From positions 141,573,143 to 141,637,142 of the forward strand of contig CM041292.1 of assembly GCA_023052935.1 (NCBI GenBank): DNA of 64,000 nucleotides. Direction: 5' to 3'. A program made the translations under genes and the position numbers. The notes beneath the pieces are model-generated. The model ran no database searches and had not been told where the DNA came from. It saw nothing but the letters and a program-made list of their open reading frames with translations. This document shows, in pieces, positions 55,001 through 64,000 of this stretch (the first letter of the stretch is position 1; every line of letters begins with the position of its first letter). Source of the stretch: Piezodorus guildinii (Eukaryota > Arthropoda > Insecta > Hemiptera > Pentatomidae).

Positions 55001-55445
55001 TTCAATTCATTCAAAGCTTTTATTGATATTTTTTATTTAATATATTTCATTAAATAAGCAATCAATTACTTTTTTTTATTTTTCTTCATTATCTATATCA
55101 TTGTTTTCCAACGTTTCGGGGTTTAGTCCCCATTATCAAGACTGTTATTATAACTTTATACATGCACATTTTTTTTTTCCATTACATAGCTTATAAATAT
55201 AATTAAAGAAACAGTGAGCCAATAGACATCATTAGGACAAATAACATTAAGTGTGTGTGTGTGTGTGTGTGTGTGTATGTAAAGTGACAATAACAGTCTT
55301 GAGAATGGGGACGAAACCTCAAACCATTGAAAAACAATGTGATAGATATTGAAGGAAAATAGATATAATAAAAAAAGTTATTGGTTGCTTATTTAATGAA
55401 ATATATTAAATAAAAAATATCAATAAAAGCTTTAAATGAATTGAA
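55001..55445. repeat. Foldback element with hammerhead-like motifs in both arms
   Basis: Inverted arms at 55001-55166 and about 55278-55445 match over roughly 165 bases with moderate divergence. A (GT)n tract lies in the loop. The arms carry CCAACGTTTCGGGG with CCCCATTATCAAG on the left, and CTTGAGAATGGGGACGAAAC on the right. In this family the first box is CTTGA(T/G)A rather than CTGATGA. Confidence 0.7.
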
Positions 55446-55540
55446 CTTATTTACATAAACGATTTCTTATTTAAATATGAAATATTAAATGAACCTTCCT
55501 AAAAAATTATAAAAGATAAGAAACAATATATTTCATTATA

Positions 55541-55819
55541 AGAAGGAATTAGTCCGGGTGACGGTCGATAACTGAAACAATTAGGTAGTTTCAACCATTT
55601 ATTTTCTGCCAACGATTCGACCCACATTATGGGTCATCACCAGGGCTTATTGTAGGCGAATGGAAACTCTAGTTTTTTATTAGTAAACTAGAGTTTCCAT
55701 TCGCCTACAACACGCCCTGATGATGAGCTACAATGGGGGTCGAAACGTTGGCAGAAAATAAATCGTTGAAACTACCTAATTGTTTCATTCATCTTTTGCC
55801 ACCCGGTCTAATTCCTTCT
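55541..55819. repeat. Near-perfect 279-bp palindrome with hammerhead-like motifs
   Basis: The two arms meet at a 10-base loop (55676-55685), with a perfect 24-bp inner stem (55652-55675 and 55686-55709). Both arms extend to AGAAGGAATTAG(T/A)CCGGGTG. The right arm keeps CTGATGA (55718-55724) and GAAA (55742-55745). The left arm has CTGGTGA and GAAT instead, but keeps a 6-bp GACCCA/TGGGTC stem. Confidence 0.85.
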
Positions 55820-56450
55820 AGTAATTCTCAACGTTCGACTAATTATATCCAATATATTTCATTATATTTTGCTAGCTAGCTAATTAAGTATTTTCATGAA
55901 GCCTGACAAAATAAAATTATCCTATTCCTATTCATTGTTCATTATTTTTGAAAAACACAATGTCCTAGAATAACAACTATTTTCATCCATTCAATAATTT
56001 AATTGTAAATTTATATTTAAAAACGAATAAAAACAAAAAATAGAAACCACTTTCTAGTTGATGCAATTGATTCTATGACATCCTAATTGCTGTTGACAAT
56101 AGTTTCTATTGTATCTAGCTTTGTGGTTTTGCGTTTGGATCTATACTACCAGCCTGGACCAGTTCCTAGATAAATAAATAGTTGGCTTCGTCTACGCGAG
56201 GTATTTTATTTTTGTCCCTCGTGGCGTATCGACGCTCGGCATTCCTTACGGAAGGAAATGCAAATACATCTCTAATCTACCAAGGTCAAGCCCTATGTGT
56301 AATTTTAATTTATACGAATTTAGCATGTACGAAAATACTCGATTTTAGAGAAGAGCATCTTATTTAAACATTAAACCATAAAAAATTATATATATAATTT
56401 AACGGATACTATTTCAAATTTACGAAATTAAAATTAAATTTAATAGTATT
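55820..56450. other. Intergenic DNA, nothing recognised
   Basis: AT-rich; a GC-richer stretch at 56190-56260 has no recognised identity. Confidence 0.4.
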
Positions 56451-56454
56451 CTTT

Positions 56455-56693
56455 CCCCTTGTCCGCTACCTATCATATCCATATATCCCTGATTACCCCA
56501 AGGAGCTTTGGAAAGAAGATGGCCTCGGGATCTACTAACTTAAATAAACATTGTATTGCTACCGCTGGGTAGTTTCTTCTTAAAGCTTTTTCACTCCTAT
56601 AATAATAATTTAGCACTTTAATTATTATTACCCTTGATAACTATTTATTGAATATACAATTGTAAAAACCAATACAATATATTTTTTTTTAAA
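56455..56693 (+). repeat. Jockey-type LINE 3' end
   Basis: GAAGATGGCCTCGGGATCTA, then GCTACCGCTGGGTAGTTTCT, then ACAATTGTAAAAACC and a T/A-rich end. This is the shared 3' UTR signature of the Jockey-type copies in this window. Confidence 0.75.
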
Positions 56694-57034
56694 CTAGCTT
56701 TATCTGTCCTATTTTAAAATCGAATTCCCATCCTCTCTTTCTGGTAATAATTCTAACCTGAAATACGTACCCCCTATAAGAAGTTAGTTTCTTTACTTAA
56801 TTTTTCATATATTCATGAATTTTACATGTATTTGCATGTCTATTCAACATTACATATTCAATTTTTTAAATTGTTATAAGATTATCATTGTTTTTTTAAA
56901 TATTAAGTTTAAATTTTATACTATTATTAAAGATATATCATTAATATAAATTATGCTCCATCAGTATAATTATATATTATTTACCTGGTATGTTTGGTAT
57001 GGATGGAATCACATCAGCAGTAATGCTTATTTGA

Positions 57035-57285
57035 CCTAGGGTATGGCCTGCTGTATTTGTCTTATTTCCCGTCTTTCCGACCTCCATATGCCTTCCCATA
57101 TAACCAAAAAATATGAATTTTCCTTCTTAGCCCGATCCATTTTTTTCTGGAATAGTCTCCCATCAAACATCCGCCATGATCCTTCCCAATCTTCATTCAA
57201 ATCTCTCCTTTTTAAACATCGTCTTGCGTCCCCAAGTTTGTCGTGGAAACGTTTATAGTAGCTCCGTATCTGTTGGCATGTGGAG
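57035..57285 (+). pseudogene. LINE reverse transcriptase C-terminal fragment
   Basis: The frame 57043-57258 reads FSFLARSIFFWNSLPSNIRH and then SSFKSLLFKHRL. The order S-F-x-x-R-(S/T)-I-x-x-W-N-S-L-P followed by FK-x-x-L is the conserved C-terminus of several LINE clades. It is a 5'-truncated relic. Confidence 0.72.
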
Positions 57286-57570
57286 GGCACTGTGTAAAGT
57301 TATATTACTAACGTACCAAGGTGCTTTTGTAATCGTTCTAAAAGTTTTAGCCTGAAAGATTTGAAGTTAGTCAATGTGAGTCTTTTTAGCTGTCCCATAT
57401 ATCTGTGATGCCTAAGTCCAAATAGGTTCCAGTAGGTAAGTGTAGGTGTTTAATTTCTGTCGAAGTTTTAATTTCGATTGTTTTGAAAAGAGTGAGTAAA
57501 GTCTAAATCTTTGGTTAAGGGTTTTAAGGAGTTTAATTCAGTTCGCGAAACACGCAATTACTAAAATTTA
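57286..57570 (-). pseudogene. Jockey-type LINE fragment
   Basis: Broken minus-strand frames give LNQRFRLYSLFSKQSKLKLR, a PIWT motif, IYGTAKKTHIDYLQIFQAK and APWYVSNITLHSALHMP. This is the Jockey C-terminal region, but of a subfamily different from the NAPYFVTNK copies. Confidence 0.75.
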
Positions 57571-57629
57571 AATCTAATACAAGATAGGTATATCTTCACA
57601 CGCTCATAAAAAAAAAAAAAAAAAATAAT

Positions 57630-57631
<2 letters not shown>

Positions 57632-57663
<32 letters not shown>

Positions 57664-57670
57664 TATATAA
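57632..57670. repeat. (AT)n microsatellite
   Basis: Short AT dinucleotide run after an A run. Confidence 0.85.
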
Positions 57671-58344
57671 GATCGGATATTTTCCATTATCTTATGTGGC
57701 ACATCTGTCCTTTAAGATTATTATTTTTGAAATGTTAGAAATGACCAATTTTATGATTTTTATTGAGCTGTAGTAGCAGTCACATATCAATATTCACTTG
57801 CTCTTAATTATATCAAAACTCGTGTTTTATCAGCTGTATCTGATAAAATGTTGAATTTGTCTGTATAGAGCATGTCTAATTCTTATTAAAAGGCAAGGCA
57901 TCTCAAATATTTTCGTCAAGGTAATTTAAAATTATTTTCCAATTACATGTCGCGGAACCATTGGACGTCATCTGCGGACCACTAGTTGGGAACCACTGTT
58001 TTAGGGAACCGCTGCGTTGCTATACATACAAGAAGTTATTGTTGTAATAAAAGACCTCATTGGGCATTATGCCTTGGACTGATTCTTATACCTACTGCTT
58101 AGATGGCAGCCTTAGCCTTTGGGCTTCCTCGCCAGGTGTTCCTTCAGGCAGCGATTATTCAGTAAAGCCTTAGACCAGATCATTCATTGTGTGCCCGAAG
58201 GAAGGTGAGGCAGCTGGCTTCAAGTTCTTAAGAGATACAAAACATTTAAAGAACATTCGATTTGGAATTATATTACAATATTATTTAATTTACTCCAAAT
58301 ATATCTGATTTCTGATAAATTTTATTAAAATATTATTTTTTTTT

Positions 58345-59200
58345 TTTCATCTAGAATTTGTTTGATATGATGGTTTCCTCAACCTAACTCCTGTCGAAGC
58401 AGGTCTTTCCATCTCTGCCGGTCCATCGCGTATTCCTCCAACAGCCCCCTACCAGCCATACTCTCCACCACTCTATCCTTCCATCTTACTAGGGGTCTTC
58501 CTCTCCTTCTTATACGATCTGCCAAATAATAATTCTACTATCCATAATTATTTTTGGTAGCCGGTTGTCCCCCATTCGTTACACAAGGCCATACTTCCAT
58601 CACTTCCCCCTTTCTTCTATCGCCTCAAGAATGTGAAAAGACAGTTTTCGCCCTTTCGATTCTCGATATTCTTGCTCTCCTCCAAAAATCCATCTCTACA
58701 GAAATAATTTTTTTTTCCCTGGGTTATGCTGAGGGGCCATGTCTCAATCGTACAAAGTTATGCTCTCTACCAATGCTTTGTATATCAGCCTCTTTGTTTT
58801 TATCAATATATTACTGCTCCAAATTAATGAGTTGAGCATTTCCTCTGTTTTTTTTCTCGTTTGTGATCCTTTTTTGGATTTCTGCCTCTGGCTGGCTAAT
58901 ACTTTCAATTATGGAGCCCAAATAACAATACTGCTCCACTTTGCATAGATTGCGCAATGTTGGGTCGGTACTTTCCCCCTTCTCCGTGCACATATATTTA
59001 TTTTTTTAATATTTTATTTGGAGTCCTCCTTGCTCATAATGGCCTATCATGAAAAACTGAATAGGTAACTTATGTCCTCTTCATCTTATGCAATTAGTAC
59101 CTGATCATTAGCAAATAATAAATAAAGGCATTCGTCAAGGTATATTTTGAATAGGGTGGGGGACATGCAGCATCCTTGCAGTAATGCTTTTTTAATCATA
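58345..59200 (-). pseudogene. RTE-type LINE relic
   Basis: Minus-strand frames read LLQGCCMSPTLFKIYLDECL, LFANDQVLIA (the FADDQ catalytic box with D replaced by N), then VEQYCYLGSIIES and EIQKRI. A C-terminal R-R-R-R-T-P-rich tail follows, with the complement of CAGAGATGGAAAGACC. The ADDQ variant and the YLGSII motif indicate the RTE clade. Multiple stops are present. It lies inside copy A of the segmental duplication and is absent from copy B. Confidence 0.78.
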
Positions 59201-59844
59201 AACTATTATTCTTTAGTAAAATCCATTTGAGTATTAAATAATAGTAACTTTGTGATTTTAAAGATACTACAGAAATTCTTTCAATGTATATAGATAGCTG
59301 ACATTATATACATTAGAAAGTTTGTGAATATGAATGTTCAATATCATGATAGTTCCAAAAATATGTCATTTTCAAGGAAAATCGCAACTGAAAGTGTAGT
59401 CATTTACACCATCCTTTCCCTTTAGGAATCATTTGGAAAGAAAATATAGGGAAATTTTAGATTTTATAAGAATAAGTTTCAGTAAAAAAATTTAAACCAC
59501 CGACAGTTAGTAAATAAGATTTTATTTATCAAATGTTGTGTATATAGAAAATAAATTTTTGGAGGGAATAGTGGATTCTATCCAAAAATAGTTTGGCAAA
59601 TGTATTTGTTATTGAAATTTCTGTTTCTTTTAAAATCCAGCAATATAAAAACAAACATATAGTTAATGAATTACATTGTTCCACTATTCTTCTAAAATAA
59701 TTTTCCTTGGAACAAACAAATAGCGGCGTCAGTTTAGTTAAAATTGATGGCTATCGTAGCTTAAACTTTATTATTTTTTTTTTAATTATGTTTTAAACTG
59801 TTGAGTTGCTTTGTCTGCATCAAAAATTTATAGCTACATTTTAC

Positions 59845-60058
59845 CCAGTCTGTACCTGATAGAGTGAGGAAAATTCATGATCGGAACCTCGACAATGGCG
59901 GTTCTATTAGCAATTACTCCGACAAAAAATGGACCATTAGAACGATTCTCTGCAAGGACACCAACACCTTCGCTTATCCTCCTTAGGTCAATGCCTTGGC
60001 AGAGATAGTGACTCTTCCAGGCGTTGGAGAAGAACAAAAACCAGAAGTTGTTAAACGT
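59845..60058 (-). CDS. Candidate host exon inside a duplicated segment
   Basis: On the minus strand GATTCAG (AG at 60059-60060) precedes an open stretch TFNNFWFLFFSNAWKSHYLC, then GIDLRRISEGVGVLAENRSN and GPFFVGVIANRTAIVEVPIM, then NFPHSIRYRL. It ends at either CAG|GTACAG (59856/59855) or CTGG|GTAAAA (59845/59844). The residues are diverse and unlike the low-complexity chance frames nearby. In duplicate copy B only about the first 30 exon bases survive (60920-60955). The protein family is not recognised. An alternative is an unknown transposon fragment. Confidence 0.42.
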
Positions 60059-60170
60059 CTGAATCATAAGAAGTAATACAGTTACTAACTACTAAGTTTA
60101 TACGTAGCAAACTTTAGCATTTTAGTAATCAAACTATTCAGTTAAAGACGTTTTTGATTCTTAATTAAAC

Positions 60171-61080
60171 ATTGTGTGCCCCAAGGAAGGTGAGCCAGCT
60201 GGCTTCATGTTCTTAAGAGATACAGAACATTTAAAGAACATTCGATTTGGAATTATATTACAGTATTATTTATTTACTCCAAATATAGTTGATTTCTGAT
60301 AAATTTTATGAAAATGTTATTGTTTAGTAAAATCCATTTTGAGTGTTGGATGGTCCTTACAATATTGAATGGTCCGAACGAAAGGTATCATGTTTTTGAA
60401 TACTACTGCAGACATTATTCGATATGGGGATCGTATTCAGATTAAACTTGGCTTTTTCACAGTAGTCTGAAGGAGCTTCCAAAATATTTAATTTAGATTA
60501 AAAAAATCTGGTGCGCGCAACACACGACTTTTACTCACACCTGTTGTTAAAATTAATTAAAGAATTTTTATATTAATAAGAAATTATGTGGCTTTAATAG
60601 TAACTTTGTGATTTTAAAGATACTACAGAAATTCTTTCAATGTATATAGATAGCTGACGTTATATACATTAGAAAGTTTGTGAATATAAATGTTTAATAT
60701 TTTGATAGTCCAAAAATATGTCATTTTCAAGGGAAATCGCTCGAAAAGGGGGAATACATTGTTCCACTATTCTTCTAAAATAAGTTTCCTTGGGACATAC
60801 AAATAATAGCTTCAGTTTGGTTATCCTTTTTTATTAAAATTAATGGCTATCGTAGCTTAAACTTTAATTTTTCATTTTACAATGTTCTACGCTTTCGGGT
60901 TGCTTTGTCTTGGGTTGCTTTGAGAAGAACAAAAACCAGAAGTTGTAAGACGTCTGAATCATAAGAAGTAGTACAGTTACTAACTACTAAGTAATTAAGT
61001 TTATACGTAGGATACCAAACATTTTAGTGATAAAACTATTCAGTTAAAGGAGTTTTTTATGATTAATTAAAAATCATAAT
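60171..61080. repeat. Segmental tandem duplication, copy B
   Basis: Shorter paralogue of 58181-60165. It lacks the RTE fragment, about 300 bases equivalent to 59390-59680, and most of the candidate exon. It gained an insertion at 60345-60597 that includes a fragment of the unclassified repeat (TCTGGTGCGCGCAACACACG). Confidence 0.8.
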
Positions 61081-61620
61081 GATGTTTTGTTGATTTAATC
61101 TAAATTTATTTTTAATAACGATTTGATTTTTCTAATTAATTAGCTCATACGGTGTAAGATTATTCAAATTAACTAAATTTGATTGTTTTTAAATAATGGC
61201 ATATTTCACATAAAATGGAATATAAAAAATATATATATTTTCTTTCTAAATCAACCAATTAATTAATAACTTGTACAATTTTTTGGTCTAAGTTAGTATT
61301 TGTAATTATTATTTTTACTGATGTTTATTTATTGGTCATATATTACATGTTACGATCCTCCAGCCCATTATTCATAATTCATCGCTGTTATTAAATGTGG
61401 GATATAATAATAAAATTACATTAACAGTAGATATTATGAATTATTAATGTGATTAAATGTTTAACAATATATATAGCTAATATTTTCCTGTTAAATATAA
61501 TCATTTCAACAATACCTAATATTTGGTAATCATGTTTCATGATAATTATCAGCTAAAATTATTTTGCAATTATTTACTCTACCACTTAAATTAATTAGAA
61601 ATTATTATAGAATAGACGAA
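61081..61620. other. Intergenic DNA, nothing recognised
   Basis: AT-rich sequence without a supported feature. Confidence 0.45.
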
Positions 61621-62058
61621 GTTAATGCTAACACCTTAAATTAATCTTCAAAGCTAAACCGTAGTTTTAATACCAAAATAAACAACACTGGTTGTGTAGT
61701 GAACAGACAAACAATATTGAGTATACTGGTAGTGGTTCTAGTCTAGTAATTTTCCTAATTTATATGTTTGATGCTACTATTTTTCAATCTACTGATGCGT
61801 TATCTAGCTATTGTAGGTATTATGAGAACATGGACTTATGTTAATGCTAACACCTTAAATTAATCTTCAAAGCTAAACCGTAGTTTTAATACCAAAATAA
61901 ACAACACTGGTTGTGTAGTGAACAGACAAACAATATTGAGTATACTGGTAGTGGTTCTAGTTTAGTTATTTTCCTAATTTATATGTTTGATGCTACTATT
62001 TTTCAATCTACTGATGCGTTATCTAGCTATTGTAGGTATTATGAGAACATGGACTTAA
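61621..62058. repeat. Perfectly abutting 219-bp tandem duplication
   Basis: Units 61621-61839 and 61840-62058 both start GTTAATGCTAACACC. I see only a couple of differences, for example GTCTAGTAATTTT versus GTTTAGTTATTTT. No coding content was recognised. The high identity implies a recent event. Confidence 0.92.
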
Positions 62059-62084
62059 GTAGCTTTAGGAATCTACTGAACCTT

Positions 62085-62446
62085 CAAATTCTTCCTGATT
62101 TCAATCCTTCCAACCCAAAATCCTTCGTAAAATCCATAACGCTCCTTACTTTGTTACAAATAAACTTCTCCATCAAGACCTTAATCTTGGAATGGATATG
62201 TTGCTGACTTAGCCCGAACCTGGCACCATTCCATCTTTACAAATTCGATTCCCACATTAAACCACTTGTTTCAAACCTTTCTCTACCATTCCTGATAATC
62301 CTCCTAGACGTCTAAATAGAAGATGGCCTCGAGACTTCCTAGTTTAGATTACTTACAGGAGTACTGCCAATGGGTAGTGTTTCAAACTGTATTTCATGCC
62401 ATTGTATTATATTGTCATCATATTTATTAGATAAATTTCTAAATGT
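62085..62446 (+). pseudogene. Jockey-type LINE, 3' fragment, with a mariner inserted at its end
   Basis: Broken frames echo APYFVTNKLLH and ADLARTWHHSIF, and PDNPPRRLNRRWPRDFLV is followed by a 3' UTR with GAGTACTGCCAATGGGTAG. It ends at the TA used by the mariner at 62448. Confidence 0.75.
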
Positions 62447-62447
62447 A

Positions 62448-63346
62448 TTGGGTTGATGCAAAATTAATGCAGGTTTCCTCTATTGCAATATCTTAATTCC
62501 AATTGTGTAAACAAAGCTAATCCTAACATTCATCATTATTATACCAAAACAAACCTTATCTAATACCCTCTCTTTCACCATGAATTTGTTTAGTAAAATC
62601 GTTTTGTTCAGTGTGTTCAAAGGTCTTGAATCGAAAATGTCAAAGTGCGATTTTCGTCAAATTGATTTTTACGAATTTAAATTAGGGCGCAGCGCTGCGC
62701 AAGCGGCTCGTAATATTAATGAAGTGTGGGGTCAGGGGGCTATTAATGAGTGCACGGTGCAGCGTTGGTTCCAGAAGTATCGCAGAGGAGATTTCGATCT
62801 CGAAGATAAGGATGGTCGGGGCCGTCATCTTGCTCTGGACAACGACCAGCTGAGGTCAAAAGTGGAAGAAGACCCAACCAAAACCACACGAGAAATGGCG
62901 GCGGAACTCGGAACTCAAAAATTGCAACGTCTTTGCCCAGCATTGATGAATCGGAAGGGGCCGATCCTGCTCCACGATAACGCCAGACCACACGTTGCAC
63001 AACCAACGCTTCGACGACTGCACGAGTTGGGCTACGAAGTTCTCCAACATCCGCCTTATTCACCTGACCTCTCTCCTACAGACTTCCACTTTTTCAGGCA
63101 TCTGGACAACTTTTTGAAGGAGAAAAATTTTCAAAACCAGGACGACATTGAAAATTCTTTTCGTGATTTCATTGAGTCCAGGGATTCGGATTTTTTTTCT
63201 GGTTGAATAAGAAAGCTTGTTGAACGTTGGCAAAAGTGCATTGATTCAGATGAAAATTATTTTGATTAAATATATATGGTTAGAGTAAAGATATGGCGTA
63301 TTTACAATACCTACTAAAAACCTGCATTAATTTTGCATCAACCCAA
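62448..63346 (+). mobile_element. mariner transposon copy 2, internally deleted
   Basis: An 899-bp element. Its 29-bp terminal inverted repeats (TTGGGTTGATGC at the start, GCATCAACCCAA at the end) pair perfectly. TA duplications lie at 62446-62447 and 63347-63348. It closely matches copy 1 outside the deletions. It lacks about 400 bp of the usual mariner length, so it is non-autonomous, but its intact ends could be mobilised by a related transposase. Confidence 0.95.
62637..63269 (+). pseudogene. mariner transposase, internally deleted with a premature stop
   Basis: From ATG 62637 the product has the HTH region (FYEFKLGRSAAQAARNINE, VQRWFQKYRRGDF) as far as MAAELG. It then jumps in frame to TQKLQRLCPALMNRKGPILL, followed by HDNARPHVAQPTLRRLHELG and HPPYSPDLSPTDFHFF. 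The deletion removes part of the second HTH and the first catalytic Asp; the second Asp (LLHDNARPH) and third Asp (SPD) remain. A TGA at 63204-63206 replaces the GGA codon of copy 1 (FFSGG), cutting off the last roughly 20 residues (KLVERWQKCIDSD). An upstream in-frame ATG at 62580 is an alternative start. Confidence 0.92.
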
Positions 63347-63348
63347 TA

Positions 63349-64000
63349 TGTAAGAATATATATCTTTAAAAAACATCTGTGATTTTTTTCTTGATGGTTG
63401 GTATTGCTATGGGTTTAAATGGTATTATTTAGATGAAATGATTGTTGTTTATATTGGTATTGAAACTGCGGTTTAGTTTTGAACATTTGAACAGGCATTA
63501 GAACTATTAGAATGAAATTGTTTTATTCTATGATTTTTTATTAATCTAATGATAGTGTAAAAAAACTGACAATTTTAACTATTAATTTTCATAAAAAAAT
63601 TTCGATAGATATTTGATTAGCTTATATTACATATTTTGGAATCAATGGACAGGAAATTTTAGATAAATATATTGTTAAATATTAATCACATAATAATTTC
63701 ATAATTGCTATTTTTCAGGTAGTTTAATAATTATATTTCGTTTATAATAACGGTGATAAATTATTCATCATGGGCTAGACGATCGTAACTTATTAAATAT
63801 GACCAATACAAAAAAAAAAAAAAAATTCAGTATAAGTTGAAAAACTGGAATTTTGAATCGAAGTGAGACTGGAGAAGATAGGTTTAGTGTCCAGTCAAGG
63901 ACAGATGCTTCAACATTAATTTGTTGCTCACGTTTTCAGGTGTCGTCCAACTCGCCTTCACTCACAACTTGTGCTCTATTATTACTCAAATTACATGGTA
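63349..64000. other. Intergenic DNA, nothing recognised
   Basis: AT-rich; an A run lies at 63810-63825. Nothing further is supported. Confidence 0.45.

Larger units (their letters stand above)
58181..60165. repeat. Segmental tandem duplication, copy A
   Basis: Copy A shares with copy B (60171-61080) the blocks TTCTTAAGAGATACA(A/G)AACA, TAACTTTGTGATTTTAAAGA, TGTTCCACTATTCTTCTAAA and ATGGCTATCGTAGCTTAAAC, in the same order. Copy A is longer because an RTE-type fragment (58345-59200) lies inside it and because it keeps a candidate exon at 59845-60058. Confidence 0.8.

Noticed and set aside
1..64000. A new multi-gene defence, biosynthetic or regulatory system
   Set aside because: All clear coding regions are transposable-element genes. 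The few candidate host exons are isolated and not linked by function.

Overview
This window is eukaryotic, AT-rich, repeat-dominated DNA, most likely from an arthropod and probably an insect. The basis is a mariner of mellifera-like type, I-type and Jockey-type non-LTR retrotransposons, a Penelope-like element with a GIY-YIG domain, tRNA-derived SINEs, and many short (AT)n tracts and A/T homopolymers. There is no bacterial operon, rRNA operon or CRISPR array, and no complete host gene. The species cannot be fixed from the sequence.

Region 1 (about 1.26-13.15 kb) is a nested stack. A roughly 150-bp foldback MITE (perfect 34-bp inverted ends at 1261-1294 and 13111-13144, TA duplication) is split by a mariner (1298-13029, TA duplication). 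The mariner is split by an I-type LINE (1823-7812) followed head-to-tail by a 5'-truncated second copy (7813-12637). One 13-bp target-site duplication encloses both LINE copies. The first LINE copy is full length with two open frames: a gag-like ORF1, and an ORF2 with APE endonuclease, reverse transcriptase and RNase H. The second copy differs visibly only by its truncation and by one extra A that shifts ORF2. The LINE is much richer in GC than its surroundings.

Region 2 (13.15-37.6 kb) holds decayed repeats. These are SINEs, Jockey-type LINE tails on both strands, a roughly 0.95-kb unclassified repeat, and a SINE split by a Penelope-like foldback (21.9-22.9 kb). There are two GC-richer CCAAT-box patches (25.3 and 27.2 kb) and a few candidate host exons, the best being a signal-peptide exon at 23367-23483.

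Region 3 (37.6-48.4 kb) contains a 5'-truncated Penelope-like element (38640-40358, minus strand) inserted with a 14-bp duplication into the unclassified repeat. It carries an open GIY-YIG frame and a hammerhead-core-like motif near its 3' end. An I-type LINE relic, two mariner relics and more Jockey tails follow.

Region 4 (48.4-64 kb) has another full copy of the unclassified repeat and a LINE C-terminal fragment split by a SINE at the same site used by a SINE at 15.4 kb. It also has two foldback elements with hammerhead-like cores in their arms, an RTE-type relic and a segmental tandem duplication holding a candidate exon. A 219-bp tandem duplication and a second mariner (62448-63346) close the window.

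I found no evidence for a multi-gene functional system. The most informative signals are the LINE dimer, the inverted-pair hammerhead-like elements, and two opposite SINE insertions at one target site.
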